From positions 1 through 48,452 of the forward strand of contig JAOAPV010000082.1 of the NCBI GenBank assembly GCA_025463055.1: a stretch of 48,452 nt of DNA. The letters are read 5' to 3'. This document shows, piece after piece, positions 16,011-24,353 of this stretch. This DNA comes from Candidatus Acidiferrum typicum. GTDB lineage: Bacteria; Acidobacteriota; Terriglobia; Acidiferrales; UBA7541. A model generated the notes under the pieces. That model was not told the DNA's origin. It saw nothing but the letters and a program-made list of their open reading frames with translations, and did no database searches. A program made the translations under genes and the position numbers. Position 1 is the first letter of the stretch. The number at the start of each line of letters is the position of its first letter.

Positions 16011-17420
16011 TTATCCCGTAATCTTCGGGTGTCTGCGATGCCAGTCGGTGTGCAGTTGGTAGGTGCGCGCGGCTTGGATTACGGCAAGATCGTCGCCGGC
16101 GCGGGCCATGAATTGCAGGCCCACAGGAAGATTCTTGTCTGTAAAGCCGCAGGGAACAGAAAGCGCGGGGAGCCCGCACAAATTACCGATGCCGCCTAGC
16201 GGATCGGCGTAAGAAAGTCCTGTTTCGAGATTTAGTTCCAGCGGAGTTGCGGTAACAGGCTGCGTGACGGTCACGAGCAAGTCGAATGAGTCGAACAATG
16301 CTTCCATTTTCTTCTGCAAGATTTCGCGAACGCGCTGCGCCTGCAAATAATCGGCGCCAGAGTATTGTTCGTTAACGTAGCCGGCGATTTGGCTAAGCGG
16401 GTCGGTCAATTCGCTGACGCGCCCGGAGCGAATCAGAGAGCGAAACGAAGAAGCGCCTTCGACGGCGACGGTAATGTTGCCGGCATCTTCAAACGGACCT
16501 TCCGGCAGCGCTGCTTTTTTTACCGAAAAATATTTCTTCAGCAGTTTTTCCGCGGCGTCTCCAGCCTTCGCTACGCCGGATTCAGGTTTCTTCCACGCAT
16601 TGGTGAGCCAGCCAATTTTCAGCGCCCGCGATTTCAATTCCAGAGACGCCGAATAAGTGAAAGCTGCCTTGTCCAAGGGAAGTGTGCTGCGATCTCTAGG
16701 GTCGCGCCCCGCAATCGCGGCAAACACGTGGGCGCAGTCTTCCGCGGAGCGGGCGAGCGGCCCGATCTTGTCCATGCTCGGCGCGAGTGCCATGGCGCCG
16801 TAGCGGCTCACTCGGCCGTAAGTTGGCCGTAATCCGCTGACACCGCAAAATGCCGAGGGACAAAGAATGGAACCCCAGGTTTCCGTGCCGATGGCGAAGG
16901 GCGCGAGCCCCGCGGCAACAATTGCTCCGGACCCGGAGGACGAGCCGCAGGTCCAGCATTTTGTGTCCCAAGGATTTCTCGCTTCGCCTTGTAGGGACGC
17001 GGAAGCGAAGCGATAGCCCATACCTCCGGCGAGCTCAATCATTGCGGCTTTGCCGATCAGCACGGCGCCGACGCGATTGAGGTGTTCGATCACGGTGGCG
17101 TCATAGCTGAAGACTTGATTGGCGTACGGTTTCGCCCCCCAGGTGCATGGCACGCCTTTCACGGCGAGGAGATCTTTTGCGGCGTAGGGAATTCCGTGGA
17201 GCGGGCCGCGATAGTGTCCATTGCGAATTTCTTTTTCGGCGGCGGTGGCTTGGGCGAGCGCGATTTCCGGAGTTAGCCGCGCATAGGCGTTGTACCGAGG
17301 GCCAAGCTTTTCGCTGCGGTCGAGGAAATATTGCGTCAGTTCCACGGGCGAAAGCTTTTTGGCTTCGATGCGCTTTGCAAGTTCGGTGACGGTGAGGAAA
17401 GCGAATTCTTCCGTGGGCAT
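16011..17420 (-). CDS. Amidase-signature-family hydrolase (GatA-like)
   Basis: A 469-residue amidase-signature enzyme that hydrolyses an amide bond by a Ser-cisSer-Lys triad. Lys82 is in GIPYAAKDLLAV, the cis-Ser is Ser160 in CGSSSGSGAIVAAG, and the nucleophile Ser184 lies in GTETWGSILCPSAFCGVSGLR. The usual GGSIR before and after the nucleophile is here WGSIL, an uncommon substitution that may alter the oxyanion loop or substrate pocket. It is not part of a gatCAB set, so it is more likely a catabolic or scavenging amidase than the tRNA amidotransferase. The preceding gene, encoding a small Tat-exported protein, ends eight bases before its ATG, pointing to a two-gene unit. Confidence 0.88.
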   Translation of the reverse strand: MPTEEFAFLTVTELAKRIEAKKLSPVELTQYFLDRSEKLGPRYNAYARLTPEIALAQATAAEKEIRNGHYRGPLHGIPYAAKDLLAVKGVPCTWGAKPYANQVFSYDATVIEHLNRVGAVLIGKAAMIELAGGMGYRFASASLQGEARNPWDTKCWTCGSSSGSGAIVAAGLAPFAIGTETWGSILCPSAFCGVSGLRPTYGRVSRYGAMALAPSMDKIGPLARSAEDCAHVFAAIAGRDPRDRSTLPLDKAAFTYSASLELKSRALKIGWLTNAWKKPESGVAKAGDAAEKLLKKYFSVKKAALPEGPFEDAGNITVAVEGASSFRSLIRSGRVSELTDPLSQIAGYVNEQYSGADYLQAQRVREILQKKMEALFDSFDLLVTVTQPVTATPLELNLETGLSYADPLGGIGNLCGLPALSVPCGFTDKNLPVGLQFMARAGDDLAVIQAARTYQLHTDWHRRHPKITG

Positions 17421-17428
17421 TGATTTCC

Positions 17429-17929
17429 TTAGGGTTTCTTCGCCGCGTCCGGTGTTTTCCCGACCCGCGTGCTTTCCAATGGATTCTTTTCGCGCTCGAC
17501 GAGCGGCTTGAAGTACAACGCGGGATTGTCGCCGTTGTCGAGGGCGTAGGCGCGCAAACGATCGAGCGGCGGCTGCCCTGAAAAGCAGAGCCTGCGAAGG
17601 TCTGCCTTCTGCGGATCATTGAAACGGCCGCCATATTGGCTGGAGATGGTTTGAAGGCGCGCCTCGGCCTCGGCGTGACTTTCGGGGGAAAGCTTGGGCA
17701 TGTCCGCGGGCTGTTGCTCCGAAGCAGTGTTGCTAGACGGGTCGGAAAGGCGCCCGCCACGGTCGGCGGCCGCTATATTTGCAGGCTCATTCGGCGGCGG
17801 TGCGGGCGTCGTGAGTGCTGTAGCTGGAGCTAGGGAGGCAACTGCGGAAGCGATTGCAGCGCGGCGGGCAAACTCGCGGCGCGAGATCGCGACGGCCTTG
17901 TCAGGGCTTGGCTTAGACGTTTGGTCCAT
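17429..17929 (-). CDS. Tat-exported small protein, amidase partner gene
   Basis: A 166-residue protein with a twin-arginine signal: SRREFARRAAIASAVASLAP at about residues 16-35. The mature part is Pro/Ala-rich and then forms a helical domain (SPESHAEAEARLQTISSQYGGRFNDPQKADLRRLCF) with LRAYALDNGDNPALYF. I do not recognise the domain; small Tat proteins of this look occur beside amidases and gluconate-dehydrogenase-like sets in Acidobacteriota (from memory). ATG at 17929 is chosen, with GGAG six bases upstream. The amidase gene follows after eight bases, suggesting an accessory or localisation role. The amidase itself has no export signal. Confidence 0.65.
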   Translation of the reverse strand: MDQTSKPSPDKAVAISRREFARRAAIASAVASLAPATALTTPAPPPNEPANIAAADRGGRLSDPSSNTASEQQPADMPKLSPESHAEAEARLQTISSQYGGRFNDPQKADLRRLCFSGQPPLDRLRAYALDNGDNPALYFKPLVEREKNPLESTRVGKTPDAAKKP

Positions 17930-18180
17930 CAAAATCTCCGGCTGTGCTCCTAGTTCGAGGTATGGGACCTGCGCTCGGCAGGTAGAGGGGAGGCTACTGA
18001 AAGCAGCATGTAGCGTCAACAACGCAGGAGGATGGGTGAAGGCAAAGAGGCAAGGGCGATTCCGTTAGTCACCCATATCCTAGGCATGCGGATGGTCATG
18101 AACACAAAGGAATTGCGAAGAAAACGCGTTCCGCGAGGTTTTGCGCCCATCAGTGGAACAGGGCAAAGAAAACGCGTCTG

Positions 18181-19011
18181 TTACGCCGCCTCGGCGGCTT
18201 TTGCTTTCGCTATACCTTGGAATTCCAAGGGGAGGTGGGCATCCACCAGCGACGCTCCGCCGTCCACGTCGATCAATTGACCTGTGATCCACGAGGCTTC
18301 TTCCGAGCAGATCAAGGCGACTGCGTTAGCGATGTCCGCGGGTGTTCCCAGCCGACCCATCGGGGTCCAGCCGCGCTCCTGCCATTCGCGCAAACCTGTT
18401 TGGAAGGCTTCGGGAAGACTGTTGAAAACGCTGTCTTCAACCCAGCCTGGGCTGATGGTGTTGACGGTGATGCCTCGGCGGGCCAGCGCGACGGCGAAAT
18501 AGCGCACCAGGACCTCCAATGCTGCTTTAGCGGCACCCATCGCGACCCAAGGTTGCCAACTTCCAAAACGTCCGCCGGGCGCGAAACTAATGGCGATGAT
18601 TCTTCCGCCATTTGACATCATTGGTGCAGCCTCGCGCACCGCGACCAGGAATGCTTTGGCTTGCGAATCCATCGCTGCATCCCATTTGTCCAGGGTGATT
18701 TCAAGAGGCGCTTGGTAGAAGGTGGAGGCTTCCGGGCGGGCATTGCTGACGAAAATGTCTAGCGAGCCGAACTCAGAGCGAACTTGCTGGAAGAGGCGCA
18801 GCACCTCTTGGGTCCGGCAAACGTCGGCCTGGACGAGAAATCCAGTGGAGCCGAGGGCGCGTACTTTTTCCAGGGTCGCTTGCGCGGCCTCCTTGTTTTG
18901 ATAATAATGAATGGCGACCTGCGCTCCGCCTGCTGCGAGCTTGAGAGCGATGCCTCGGCCAATACCGCGGGAACCTCCAGTGATCAGGGCTTTCTTTCCT
19001 TGGAATGACAT
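18181..19011 (-). CDS. Atypical short-chain dehydrogenase/reductase
   Basis: A 276-residue SDR with an intact cofactor site (TGGSRGIGRGIALKL, residues 11-25) and the NAG-type turn as SNARPEAS. The active site departs from the classical Ser-Tyr-Lys set: Ser142 and Lys162 are present, but the Tyr four residues before Lys is Met158, and the alternative FabL-type Tyr seven before Lys is Trp155. The C-terminal part (RGITVNTISPGWVEDSV, PMGRLGTPADIANAVALICS, ITGQLIDVDGG) is normal. It may be a reductase with another proton donor, or a non-catalytic SDR. AGGAGG stands five bases before the ATG at 19011. Single gene. Confidence 0.85.
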   Translation of the reverse strand: MSFQGKKALITGGSRGIGRGIALKLAAGGAQVAIHYYQNKEAAQATLEKVRALGSTGFLVQADVCRTQEVLRLFQQVRSEFGSLDIFVSNARPEASTFYQAPLEITLDKWDAAMDSQAKAFLVAVREAAPMMSNGGRIIAISFAPGGRFGSWQPWVAMGAAKAALEVLVRYFAVALARRGITVNTISPGWVEDSVFNSLPEAFQTGLREWQERGWTPMGRLGTPADIANAVALICSEEASWITGQLIDVDGGASLVDAHLPLEFQGIAKAKAAEAA

Positions 19012-19082
19012 ACACACCTCCTGATGCGAATACTGCGGAGGATGCTAGCGCTACAATTTGGGATGGTCAATGCTTTCGAGGT

Positions 19083-19946
19083 TCAGCTGAGAGTAACGGG
19101 CGTCACCTGTAGCAACACAATGGTCCATTGTTCGTCTGCCCAGGCCAGGACTAGGCTCATGCGGAGGACTGACTTGCTGCGGTCAACGGAGGCTGCGGCG
19201 AATTCCCAAAGGACCGACGCTACGAAAGTGTGAGATGGACCGGCGGTTGTATCCTCCAGGCGGAAGCTGGCATTTTTCTTTGCAAAGGGAGCGAGTAGTG
19301 TTTCCGCGCCTCGTTCGATCTCGGCGCGGCCGATCCAGCGCTTTCCTGAGGAATCGATGAATTGTCCTTTGTGGTCAAAGAACCCGGCCAGTTGGTCGGC
19401 AGCTCCTCTTTTCAGTAGCCCCAAAAATTGATCCAAGGTGGTTAGCGCTCCGGTGGTGACGGCGCCGGTGCCAACCCAAGTAATCGGGGTCGCATCGCTT
19501 GGCTTTGTACTGGCACGAGCTGAAGCTGCGCCTTGCGCAACTTGTAAGCGAATGGTGTCCGCCTTCGCACCTTTTGCGAGGAGTAGCTTGGCGGCAAGCG
19601 ATTTCTCAACGCGTAGGATTCCCAGCAAAATGTGCTGCGTGTCAATGTGCCGATCGGCCAGTCGGTCGGCCTCCTCCGCGGCGCGCTGCAGAATCTTTTT
19701 CGAGTCGGCGCTCAGCGGCATTTCCACAGAGGTGGAGACGCGTTCGCCTCGCCGAACAACTTTGTCGATTTCATCACGAATTTCCCCGGCAAAATCCAGG
19801 TGGAGATGACGCATTAATACGCGATCTTCGCGCAGAAGGGCGAGCAGAATATGTTCCGTATCGATGTATGTACTCCCGTACTGGCTGGCTTCGTAACGCG
19901 CGAAGAAAATGACGCGGCGGGCTTTCTCGGTATAACGCTCGAACAT
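19083..19946 (-). CDS. Clp N-terminal-domain protein fused to an NTF2/SnoaL-like domain
   Basis: A 287-residue protein. Residues 1 to about 145 are a double Clp-N repeat as in ClpC (MFERYTEKARRVIFFARYEA, IDTEHILLALLRE, then HIDTQHILLGILR), normally the adaptor- and substrate-binding part of Clp unfoldases. No AAA+ module follows. Instead, after a Thr/Ala-rich linker, a DUF4440-type NTF2-like domain occupies residues 170-287 (LDQFLGLLKRGAADQLAGFFDHKGQFIDSSGK...WADEQWTIVLLQVTPV). It may act as a substrate-binding or regulatory partner of a Clp protease (inference). The frame extends 82 codons upstream through decayed sequence; ATG at 19946 gives the conserved Clp-N start. Confidence 0.8.
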   Translation of the reverse strand: MFERYTEKARRVIFFARYEASQYGSTYIDTEHILLALLREDRVLMRHLHLDFAGEIRDEIDKVVRRGERVSTSVEMPLSADSKKILQRAAEEADRLADRHIDTQHILLGILRVEKSLAAKLLLAKGAKADTIRLQVAQGAASARASTKPSDATPITWVGTGAVTTGALTTLDQFLGLLKRGAADQLAGFFDHKGQFIDSSGKRWIGRAEIERGAETLLAPFAKKNASFRLEDTTAGPSHTFVASVLWEFAAASVDRSKSVLRMSLVLAWADEQWTIVLLQVTPVTLS

Positions 19947-19949
19947 GAT

Positions 19950-20484
19950 TCTGGAGTTTATGCCTGCGTTGGCAACGGGAGCAACAGCGCTACCGCTATC
20001 AGCTTGGTGGGCACCAGCGCAGCACGGATGCGGAGGAGTGATGAAAATGTCCACGGGTTCGAGCACAGAAGTGAAGTCCATTCCCGGGTGGGCGGGCACG
20101 ACATCTACGCCGTCCGTCGCTCTTGCCTCTTGGAAGCGGACATTTGAAAAAGATCGTCGTGCCCACTGTGATATTCCCGCCAGGATCGGCAAAAGTTCCG
20201 GGGTTTAGTTCGCCGCCGCTGTCCGTGCCCGGCGCAATCTCCATTTCACAGCAAGTGCTATCCAACACCCAATCGCCGCGAGAGTTGAGAGAACCAACAC
20301 AGAAAAAGGAACGAGTCCCCACATTTATAGTGGTAGCTCAAAAATTTATCGGTGAATGGAAGGTCGAATACGAGACGCAGGAGCGACCTGCCGTTGGTTT
20401 GACCAAAGCAGTGTTTCCCAAGACAAACAGAGTCAACGCTGAAATCGTTGTTAAAATCATTGCGAACCGGCGTAGACGTTTCAT
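19950..20484 (-). pseudogene. Decayed gene for a secreted protein
   Basis: Starting from ATG at 20484 the minus strand encodes a good signal peptide (MKRLRRFAMILTTISALTLF) and 48 codons, then an in-frame TGA at 20340-20338. The same frame continues for about 70 protein-like codons (NVGTRSFFCVGSLNSRGDW, GGNITVGTTIFFKCPLP) before turning unnatural near 20150, where a different frame (ATDGVDVVPAHPGMDF) takes over up to the start of the Clp-N gene. This pattern of one stop and one frame change indicates decay. The original family is not recognised; the segment near 20096-20175 has a diverged copy at 20652-20733. Confidence 0.45.
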
Positions 20485-20651
20485 GCTGACAATTTTACGC
20501 AGCCCTGAGCGTCCCTATGGCCTATCCGTTGCAGTTTTGGCAATCATCTATCCAGTGAACCAGGGCATAAAGCATAAACCCGTCACCGAGCAAGCCAACC
20601 GCAAGTAATACAATCACAGTCACAGTCACAGTCATCTTACAGTCCTAAACT
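20485..20651. other. Spacer between the two copies
   Basis: Together with 20791-20874 this is non-coding as far as I can see. It contains the TCACAG hexamer repeat at 20614-20634 and A/T-rich stretches; no promoter or terminator is convincing. Confidence 0.4.
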
Positions 20652-20790
20652 TTAAGCAGGCACGACATCTAACGCCGTCTCGGTATTGGAAGCGGAAACG
20701 TTAGAGAGATTGGCGCGCCCACTTTGATAGATGCGCGTTGCGAGTCTGTCGATACGTTCCGTGCGGATTTTGTGAACTATCTTTGCGTTT
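20652..20790 (-). repeat. Diverged second copy of part of the decayed secreted-protein gene
   Basis: GGCACGACATCTA, CGCCGTC, TTGGAAGCGGA and GCCCACT occur in the same order and spacing at 20096-20175 and 20657-20730. On the minus strand this copy ends a stop-free stretch reading IYQSGRANLSNVSASNTETA then LDVVPA and a stop. It marks an old partial duplication. Just beside it, 20614-20634 is a short CACAGT tandem run. Confidence 0.5.
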
Positions 20791-20874
20791 CCACACATGC
20801 AAAAAACAAATATAAACAAATCTACTACGAAGATAATTCGCTCGGCATAGAGGGCCCAGGTCGTGACGAGATGA

Positions 20875-21582
20875 CTACTTTGAGGCGATTTGCTTGGATT
20901 GGTTGCGGGGAGCGCTGGCTTGCAATACGTGAACGAGATGACGACCCGTTTTTGGAATGGCGACTTTGTTGTTTAGGAGGATTGCTTTTGCTGTGATTTT
21001 GCGGTGGTAGATGCGCTCGTTGGCTTTGTTGTCTGGACGCAGGGTAGAACCTTCGAGGGAAATGCCGGCGAATAGTCCGCGGGAACGAGAATAGCTGAGA
21101 ATTTCGGCGCGCATCCAGAGATCGGTGTCCGCGGAGGCATCGCGGCCTTTGGGACCTGCAGCGGCGGATGCGTCTCCACCCAGCTTGATCTTGCTGCTGA
21201 GGATGGAAGAGACACCTCTCTGGTTCATGATCAGAAGAATCAGATCGGTGGACTCGCCGCCAATTTGCATTCCGAGGCTATCACCTTCGAGGGCGTACAT
21301 TGCGGGAGCACCCCAAGGACCGTTGAATTCCTTGCCTGTGCGGCAAACCATCGCGCCGCGGCCGTAGTCCTTGCCCATTCCGAAGGCCAGCTTCAGTACG
21401 GAGGGGAATACGATGACGCACTCGGCTTTGGCCAAAACCTGCTGGGGAAGATTGTCCGGAATGTTTAGTATTTCCTGCATGACCACGCCGCAATTTTCGA
21501 GGCGCTTTTGTTCCTTGGTTGCTGCGTACACGGTGGCCGCGGCAAAGAGAAGACACACGGCCACTGCAAAATATCGCATCAT
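20875..21582 (-). CDS. SYLF-domain (Ysc84/DUF500) exported lipid-binding protein
   Basis: A 235-residue protein with a signal peptide (MMRYFAVAVCLLFAAATVYA) and then a SYLF domain: KAECVIVFPSVLKLAFGMGKDYGRGAMVCR, WGAPAMYALEGDSLGMQIGGESTDLILLIMN and EILSYSRSRGLFAGISLEGS are the characteristic blocks. The eukaryotic SYLF domain binds phosphoinositides and actin; bacterial members are exported and of uncertain role, probably lipid-related. ATG at 21582 is preceded by GGAG at six bases. Further upstream the frame is open but has no good start. Downstream is the decayed secreted-protein region, upstream (222 bp) the DUF1003 gene. Confidence 0.88.
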   Translation of the reverse strand: MMRYFAVAVCLLFAAATVYAATKEQKRLENCGVVMQEILNIPDNLPQQVLAKAECVIVFPSVLKLAFGMGKDYGRGAMVCRTGKEFNGPWGAPAMYALEGDSLGMQIGGESTDLILLIMNQRGVSSILSSKIKLGGDASAAAGPKGRDASADTDLWMRAEILSYSRSRGLFAGISLEGSTLRPDNKANERIYHRKITAKAILLNNKVAIPKTGRHLVHVLQASAPRNQSKQIASK

Positions 21583-21804
21583 CGCTAGCTCCATAGCAAA
21601 CGCTTGTGCAGAAGTTGAGCTTGGTCCGAATCTCGGACCGGACGAACTACTGGTGGACACTACGGAGAAAGAGGCCTGCGTTGATTAGGTTGGCCAACAC
21701 AACATTTTTCTGCAGGCCAATCTTAGACGCCACCGAGGCGCGTGTCTGTTCCGTTGTATACAACTTTGCGGTTTTGTTTGCGCAGGGGATTGCGCGTTCT
21801 GTGG

Positions 21805-22332
21805 CTACTGGTCCGGGAGTTTGTCTTCGAGTTCGCTGGCCAGCTTGTGGACGTCGGTGGTTTTGCTAAATCCCTGAACCTGAAGGGCTGCAGATTTCAC
21901 GTCGACCCCAACGTGCTGGCATAGCTTTTGCAACATCTGGAGCATCATGGTGAGCTCCTGTTCGGCGAGCATACCAACTTGAAGATCGAGATGAGAGCGC
22001 CGCTCGGCCTGGCGAGCCATACGATTCTGGCTGATCAGCACAAAGATAGTCAGGAAAACGCTTTCGGAGGACACAAGAAGCGCAAGAATACCGAACGGAA
22101 AAGGGTCGAAAGGTTTCACGTTGGGAATCAGGCCAAGATTCACCGTGCTCCAGACTGCAACCAGGATTACGTGGAACAGCAAGAATTTTACGCTGCCAAT
22201 GAATTTTACGATGGCATCGCTCTGGCGCTCGGTTCGTGTGCGGCGCTCTAGAGCTTCTTCTTCCAATTTGGCAATGGCCGCAATATTGAATTGCGTAGGA
22301 TTATTCGAACTTTGGTCAGGTGACGTTTTCAT
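21805..22332 (-). CDS. DUF1003-family membrane protein
   Basis: A 175-residue protein with two membrane helices (about residues 45-67 and 82-104) within the DUF1003 signature VKFLLFHVILVAVWSTVNL...FDPFPFGILALLVSSESVFLTIFVLISQNRMARQAERRSHLDLQVG. The tail is a cytoplasmic helical segment, ending in ELEDKLPDQ. DUF1003 proteins are of unknown function; some relatives occur with Mg/Co transport or stress genes. ATG at 22332 is chosen because GGAG lies eight bases upstream; another ATG six codons earlier has none. It follows the mlaEFD operon by 69 bp on the same strand and might be read through from it. Confidence 0.82.
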   Translation of the reverse strand: MKTSPDQSSNNPTQFNIAAIAKLEEEALERRTRTERQSDAIVKFIGSVKFLLFHVILVAVWSTVNLGLIPNVKPFDPFPFGILALLVSSESVFLTIFVLISQNRMARQAERRSHLDLQVGMLAEQELTMMLQMLQKLCQHVGVDVKSAALQVQGFSKTTDVHKLASELEDKLPDQ

Positions 22333-22401
22333 GGACAGAACTCCGGGCATCGAAAATCGAGATTATCACAGGCGATTTACAGCGACGGAGTGCTTTGAAA
22401 T

Positions 22402-23532
22402 CTACCGCGGAGTGGCGGCGCTACTTTGTGTTGGAGCTTCGGTGTCCGCCGGATAGATGATGATCTCGACGGTGCCCCAACTGGAATCAGGGCTCAGGTT
22501 CTTGCCCTTGCCGAGTCCCAGGGTCTTGAGTTGCGCATCATCGAAGGAGAAATTGGCGACAAGGTAGTCTCGGACCACCATGGCGCGCGCCTGCGTCAGG
22601 ACCAAGTCCTTCTGCGTGTCTCCCGCCGAGGCTGTTGAAACGACGACAACGGCAACGCCGAACTCCGTGTCGGCCAAAAACTGCCCGGCAGCGCGCAATG
22701 ATTTCTGGTTCCTGGGCTTGGCGGTATCTACGTTGTCAAAGAGCTGCTTGGATTCGAAAGTGAATGTTTTCAGAGGCGGCGCCTGGGGGAGCTCCATAAT
22801 TTCGTTTTTCGCCAGGTCGGAAGAGTTTTCGTAGCCGCGTTTCTTAAAATAACCGCGCAAGAGGACGTTCTGCTTCATCGCTTCCATGTTCTCCTGGAAG
22901 GCGGCGACACCGGCTTGTGCATGATTGACGGTGTCACGCAAGCCGACGGTGGTCTGATCCATCTGGGTATAAATCTTTTTATCGTTGACCAGAGCTCCTA
23001 TGGTTCCCTGACCCTGATTGATCTTGCCGCTGATGGAACTAAGATTTGCCGCGGCCACCGTAACGTTTTCCAGGGCTTGCTGGCTGGTGTCAAGAATGCC
23101 GTCGGCCTTCTTGATTAGGTCGGCAATGACGAGTGGGGGTTGGCTGGCGATAGTGTCGTCGTCTTTAACATTGAGGGCCTGGGCTGATCCAAAGGAGATG
23201 GAGACATACTCGTTTCCGAGGAGGCCCTCGGTCTCGATGGCAGCTACGGAGTCTTGCTTGATGATGTCGTGCGTCGAGCGCTGGAGATCCATCAGCACGG
23301 TGATTTTACCGGCGGGCTTGTTGGGCAGCTCGATGCCGCGCACGGTACCGCTGTGTACACCACCTACGCGGACCTCCGCGCCTGCATCGAGGCCCACTAC
23401 CGTGGCGAACTCCGCCTTCAATCGATAGGTGGGAGTGAAGAGGTACTGCTTGCTGCCGATGACGAAGATTCCCGCCGCGAGAATCGCCAGCGTCGCAATG
23501 ATAAAGGCTCCGAGCCTCGCCGCCCTTGACAT
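22402..23532 (-). CDS. mlaD: MlaD/MCE-family lipid-transport protein with an OmpA-like C-terminus
   Basis: A 376-residue periplasmic substrate-binding subunit of an Mla-type phospholipid transporter. An N-terminal membrane anchor (LGAFIIATLAILAAGIFVIGS) leads to a single MCE domain at about residues 36-115 (TVVGLDAGAEVRVGGVHSGTV, GNEYVSISFGS), then a helical region, then from about residue 245 an OmpA-like module: FTFESKQLFDNVDTAKPRNQ, AVVVVSTASAGDT, LVLTQARAMVVRDYL. E. coli MlaD is half this size and lacks that module, which could tether the complex to peptidoglycan or the outer membrane (inference). mlaF ends eight bases upstream of its ATG, so it is the third gene of mlaE-mlaF-mlaD. Confidence 0.88.
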   Translation of the reverse strand: MSRAARLGAFIIATLAILAAGIFVIGSKQYLFTPTYRLKAEFATVVGLDAGAEVRVGGVHSGTVRGIELPNKPAGKITVLMDLQRSTHDIIKQDSVAAIETEGLLGNEYVSISFGSAQALNVKDDDTIASQPPLVIADLIKKADGILDTSQQALENVTVAAANLSSISGKINQGQGTIGALVNDKKIYTQMDQTTVGLRDTVNHAQAGVAAFQENMEAMKQNVLLRGYFKKRGYENSSDLAKNEIMELPQAPPLKTFTFESKQLFDNVDTAKPRNQKSLRAAGQFLADTEFGVAVVVVSTASAGDTQKDLVLTQARAMVVRDYLVANFSFDDAQLKTLGLGKGKNLSPDSSWGTVEIIIYPADTEAPTQSSAATPR

Positions 23533-23540
23533 ATCAGCTC

Positions 23541-24353
23541 CTATGAATCTCGCTTCAAAAATTCCGAGACAAATTCGTCGGTGCTTTTCGCCAAATCGTC
23601 GAAGCTGCCCTCGATGAGGACATTTCCATCGTGCAACAGCGCTATGCGATCGGCGATGGTCTTTGCGCTATGCAAGTCATGCGTGACCACAATGGAGGCC
23701 ATGTCGTGTTCCTCTTGCAATTTGAGGATCAACTCATCGATCTCGCCGGAGGTGATGGGATCGAGGCCGGCGGTCGGTTCATCGAGCAAGAGGATGGCGG
23801 GCTCAAGAGCTAACGCGCGGGCAAGCCCTACGCGCTTCTGCATGCCACCGGAAATATCGGCGGGCATTTTCTGGAGATCGCCTTCCATGCCCACGGCGGC
23901 CAGGAGTTCTTTGACGCGATCTCGCTGTTCGGAATCGGTCATTTTTGTGTGGCGCTTCAAGGGGAAGGCCACGTTCTGCTCTACGGTGAGGGAGTCATAA
24001 AGCGCCGCGTGCTGGAATAAAAAGCCCATCTTCTTTCTGATCTCGTTCAGCGTATCGAGATCGACGCGGGTGATTTCTTGTCCGTGGATGCGAATGGAGC
24101 CGGAGTCCGGCTTTTGCAGGCCGATGATCAGCTTGAGAAGCACGCTCTTGCCGGTACCGCTGCGCCCGAGCACGGCCAAAGTTTCGCCAGTGCCCACTTT
24201 CAGAGCAATGCCATTCAAGACGACCTGGCTCCCGAACGATTTATGTAAGCCTCGCAGGGCTATGGCGGGCGCGTCACTTGCGGCGAAGTTTTCGATCGCG
24301 GCGGCGGCGCTCTTCTCGACTGGGGGCGAGACTTCCAGTGCAGGCGGCATCAT
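23541..24353 (-). CDS. mlaF: Mla-type ABC transporter ATP-binding protein
   Basis: A 270-residue ATPase that energises lipid transfer between the membranes. Walker A GRSGTGKS, the signature ISGGMQKRVGLARAL, Walker B ILLLDEPTAGLDP and the switch histidine in VVTHDLHSAKT are all present; the SGGMQKRV form of the signature is characteristic of MlaF/Mkl ATPases. About 30 additional residues precede the first ABC strand (MMPPALEVSPPVEKSAAAA). Its start ATG (24353) overlaps the mlaE stop (ATGATG over TGA), so translation is coupled. The frame upstream is open but overlaps mlaE fully. Confidence 0.93.
   Translation of the reverse strand: MMPPALEVSPPVEKSAAAAIENFAASDAPAIALRGLHKSFGSQVVLNGIALKVGTGETLAVLGRSGTGKSVLLKLIIGLQKPDSGSIRIHGQEITRVDLDTLNEIRKKMGFLFQHAALYDSLTVEQNVAFPLKRHTKMTDSEQRDRVKELLAAVGMEGDLQKMPADISGGMQKRVGLARALALEPAILLLDEPTAGLDPITSGEIDELILKLQEEHDMASIVVTHDLHSAKTIADRIALLHDGNVLIEGSFDDLAKSTDEFVSEFLKRDS

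Noticed and set aside
20614-20634. TCACAG hexamer repeats considered as protein-binding iterons
   Set aside because: Only three units, no replication gene nearby; more likely a slippage tract.
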